The translations under genes and the position numbers were made by a program. Positions 60,996 through 64,000 of a stretch of DNA of 64,000 nt are shown here, piece after piece. Numbering within the stretch: position 1 is the stretch's first letter; each line of letters starts with the position of its first letter. The stretch comes from Rhynchopus sp. YZ270_cl-10 (lineage: Eukaryota > Euglenozoa > Diplonemea > Diplonemida > Diplonemidae), in assembly GCA_964035575.1 (NCBI GenBank), contig OZ037902.1:434001-498000 (forward strand). The letters run 5' to 3'. Under the pieces are notes generated by a model. That model ran no database searches and was not told where the DNA came from. It saw only the letters and a program-made list of their open reading frames with translations.

Positions 60996-62902
60996 TTGTT
61001 TCAGGTCACCTGTTCTCCTCGGAACAATACTTTATAACCCCTAGAACCCTGAAACCGAAATGTGTCAAACTTAGCTAAATCTGAGTAAAATAGGTTCTTT
61101 TTTTTTTTTGAAAGCCCAACTACATTCTTTTTTTTTTTTTTTTACTCTTTGGGGGGGGACGGGGGGGGTTTGCTGTGTTGTTGTTGTTGTATTTTCTTTC
61201 GAATTGTGTGGCGTACCCCTTTTGTGTCCACCACATTACATCACAGCACACAAACAAACACAAAGAGAGAGCTGCAAAAAGAGGGGGGCACATCAGCTAG
61301 CCAACTAACTAAAAGATAAAACTGAGTTTTGAAGAGGAAAAAAAGAAGTAAAAATATAGGAAGACTTAATGCATTTTTCTCATAGCGAGCAACACACATC
61401 TTTAAAATTTTGTTTTTATTTTATTTTTTGAACAGATTGAATCTGCCTCATTGAGGCCGATCGCAATCCTTTCAAAGAAAGAAAAATACACACACGATTG
61501 TGCAGATGACACAACGAGGTGGCAGGTCAGTGAGGGGAGAGGGAGATAAAACGCAAAGGTACAAAAGGTACAGTTCTTCCCGTCAGATAAATGACAGGGG
61601 ATTTGCATGCAGTGGGTTAACATGCTGAGTGGCTTTTTTTGAGGGAATTGGCTGGGGGAGATAAGAGGGGGTGTTTGCAACTATATTTTTTAAAAAAATA
61701 TCCCCCACAAAACAGAGAACGTCTAAAGACGTTTCTTTTGCGAGGGTGCAGTATCCATTCTCCGTGAAACTTAATGGGTGCATATTTTTTTTGAGAAAGT
61801 CTGGACACAAAACATCATTTTCACAGAGAGACCAGCAATGTTGGAAGGTACCAATAATCGCCAGCGGGAATTTAATAAACAAATGGGGTATTGGCTAGTC
61901 AACCCTGTGAAGTTGAAAGGGGGTGATACAAAAAGTTGACTTGAAATACAAAGCCATATGACCGGCTGTACCGGGTGGACAAAAAAAAAAAAAAAAAAAA
62001 AGTACGAAAAAAAAATGTCGTTCTCTCACCTTGAGAGTGCAAAAACGTCTCTAGGACGCAGTGCACCTGACACTCCGGGTTATTTAACCCCGGAGTGTTG
62101 AAAAACAAGAAAGGCTCTCTATGCATAGTCACAATAGGTGACGCGGTAACGACTAATATTTGAAAGAGAAGGTGCAAACTTTCTTTTATTGAAAAATGAT
62201 CGTACCACGGGTTCCCAAGCCCCCCTCTGTATAAAAAAAAAAATGCATTTTCAATGAAAATAAAATGCAAAAGTTGCGAGAAAAAAAAAACAAAAGAGAT
62301 TTTTTTTTGTTCAGATGACTCCAAGCCTTTCATGCTTGGTCACCAAAATAAAGAGTAAAAAATGAAAGAGTGCTACAACTGGATATAAACACCGCCCCCA
62401 TTTTTTTCTATCAAAAAAATTGCGAAAAATTTCAAAAAAGCTTTTTTAAATAAATAAGCGCGTGAGGGGGAGCAGGTTACCACATGATTTGAACATTTTG
62501 TTTAATAAGATGGGCATAAGCCTCTCCTGCTTAGCCTTCAAAAAGCAAATAAGTATTTCAACACATGCAATCAATAAATTGATAGCATAGGAGGAAAAAT
62601 GTTCCCATCTTTCTTTTTATGCGGTATGTTTCGCAAAACGTAAAAAAAAAGAAAAATAAAATCAAGTTTTGAATAAAAACACCTTTTTCCCACACTCGTT
62701 ACAACAAAAAATCGGTATTTGCAGTTTTTCCACAAAATCTTTTCTTCAACTAAAATCACTTCCCCCCCCCCCTCAAAGATATCCCTTACCCCTCAAACAA
62801 TATGGCAGATGAGACATTTGAAAATCATATTTCCCCCCAAAAAAAAAACGGCTACAAAATAACTCTCTTTTTTTGACATTCTTTTTTTGCATTACGATGG
62901 AC
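60996..62902. other. AT-rich intergenic with hairpin elements
   Basis: Members at 61930-61975 (family 3), 62036-62097 (family 1; CGTC/GACG plus a 9-bp stem CACTCCGGG/CCCGGAGTG), 62321-62339 (CCAAGC/GCTTGG, loop CTTTCAT) and 62505-62540. After the 62321 element on the minus strand an acceptor-like TTTTATACAG is followed by a coding-like stretch (GGLGNPWYDHFSIKE, about 62225-62180). No gene can be assembled. Confidence 0.45.
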
Positions 62903-63169
62903 TCACTTTTGCATTGGTGGTGGTGGAGCAGTGTATGTCGTCTGTGTGTTCGACGAGAAGGGGGCAGGCTTGTACGGTCTTCCGGTCACGCTTTCTTCGT
63001 AACGGACTTCATGCAGGCAGGGGTGGCACAACGTGGTGCCGTTATAATCTACGCTCCTTTTGTTTACCGCCCGCGCACATCTGTAGCAGCATACCACCTT
63101 CTTCCCCTTCGGCGAGGTGAACGTCAGCACACGCTGGTCCTTCTTTTCTTTGCTGCCTCCGCAACCCAT
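62903..63169 (-). CDS. Small N-myristoylated-type zinc-ribbon / LIM-like protein, 88 residues
   Basis: Single exon starting MGCGGSKEKK, a textbook context for N-myristoylation at Gly2 with a palmitoylatable Cys3, so the protein probably sits on the inner face of a membrane. Residues 28-51 hold CYRC...CHPC (two CxxC knuckles 16 residues apart), which fits half of a LIM domain or a small zinc ribbon. The C-terminal 25 residues are Pro/Thr-rich and disordered (TYTAPPPPMQK). Adaptor role is inferred; no exact family is recognised. Start chosen at the MGC methionine, directly after a stop-containing leader. Confidence 0.75.
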   Translation of the reverse strand: MGCGGSKEKKDQRVLTFTSPKGKKVVCCYRCARAVNKRSVDYNGTTLCHPCLHEVRYEESVTGRPYKPAPFSSNTQTTYTAPPPPMQK

Positions 63170-64000
63170 CGGAAAAGGGGTGTTTTGTTAAAGGTTGAAA
63201 AAAAGAAAGAGAGAGGGTAGGATAAATGCGAAGATGCAAAAAAGAAACAAAACTTGTGTAAAAAAGAGGGGGAATGTATCTCGTCTGTTGATTTGGGAGT
63301 GGAGAAAAGGGGAGAAATTATAGTAAAATTTCATGATTAGGCGGGACGCTGAGATTGGTCAGTATGGCAATCCATGGTGATGATCGGTTTAAATCGGTGG
63401 TAAAAAGTGAAATGGGCATGCCAGACCCAGGTATTGTTTTTGAGCCTACTATCACAGATATCAGTCATGATTTGCAATATAAGCAAGAGGGGGGGGTGAA
63501 ATTGTCAGAATTTCACACCAACCTTCTTTGAGAGCTGCCTAAACCCCATGGGAGAGAGGTTGTGGTGAAAACGCACACACACCTCGACCTGTTGTGGGTG
63601 AGGAGTGGGCTCTGCAGCGCGGTTCGTCCCCCCAGAACCGCAAAAAGTGTGTTCAAAATGCTTTCTTTCTATTTTACTCCTTCATTTCATGAGGTGACAG
63701 AAAAGAAAAAAACGATTTGTTCGCCTGACGGGAGCGAAAGGATTCTTTTTTTTGGAGGGGAATACAGTTGTATTTTGAGAGGGGCAAAAAAAGGGGAAAA
63801 GGAACCCACCGGAAAACGAGCAACTAAAGTGAAGTTGATAACATACAGACGGACACCTTTTTTTTTTGGCGGAAATATGCCACTTCTTGAGCAACTAAAC
63901 GTTGTGGGGGGGGGGGGGGGGGGATGGGGGAGGGGAGGGGGAGTCTTCTGCGCACTCCTCCAAAAGAAAAGAGATTATTTGCACACCAAAACCAAATTCG
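63170..64000. other. Intergenic with repeat R4 and a poly-G run
   Basis: Repeat R4 (63545-63705) is a direct copy of 37238-37395. A run of about 20 G lies at 63903-63922. A possible partial family-1 hairpin lies near 63830-63860 (AAGTTGATAACATACAGACGG). No gene is supported. Confidence 0.45.

Overview
The window comes from a nuclear genome of a eukaryote, most likely a free-living protist that I cannot place further. Its coding islands are GC-rich and interrupted by GT-AG spliceosomal introns of 63-190 bp, and they sit in AT-rich, poly-A/poly-T-laden DNA packed with small transposons, satellites and foldbacks. No bacterial operon, rRNA gene, convincing tRNA or retroelement was seen.

Every confidently coding gene lies on the minus strand: a partial transmembrane receptor (<1-317), two further members of the same receptor family (5077-7520 and 33255-35614), a complete hAT transposase (26594-29869), a PP2C-type phosphatase (39725-41154), a small one-TM protein (41385-41540), an unrecognised 493-codon reading frame (43142-44623), an OTU-type cysteine protease (56142-58031), a secreted coiled-coil protein (60124-60675) and a small probably lipid-anchored zinc-ribbon/LIM-like protein (62903-63169). 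The receptors have two TM segments, an ectodomain with a CxxCH motif and a degenerate class III cyclase-like cytosolic domain; together with the phosphatase and the MGC protein they suggest signalling functions, but there is no sign that the genes form one pathway.

Layout: 1-8.6 kb, receptor copies, a hexamer microsatellite, a candidate structured RNA and dispersed repeats. 8.6-20 kb, a transposon graveyard with four non-autonomous hAT elements (8-bp target duplications visible), three small TA-flanked MITEs, one A/T foldback and one 1.5-kb inverted-repeat element carrying a 9-mer microsatellite. 21.1-25.9 kb, a 175-bp satellite with about 27.8 near-perfect copies. 26-30.4 kb, the hAT transposase with repeats on both sides. 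30.5-33 kb, a second 9-mer array in opposite orientation. 33-45 kb, receptor, another hAT derivative, phosphatase and unknown gene. 45-56 kb, dispersed hairpins, a hAT element, and a nested insertion of a 3-kb inverted-repeat element into an A/T foldback. 56-64 kb, three genes, two with shared modular repeats directly upstream.

The most unusual feature is a family of about 40 short hairpin elements (+-strand core GCCTC or CCTCT, usually followed on the minus strand by a pyrimidine tract) that are nearly all in one orientation, the orientation of all the genes. One version is tandemly amplified six times at 44652-45027, and each 62-bp unit has the outline of a complete minus-strand intron (GTGAG, CTAAT, pyrimidine tract, AG). 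They could be introner-like elements or conserved RNA signals; the sequence alone does not decide.
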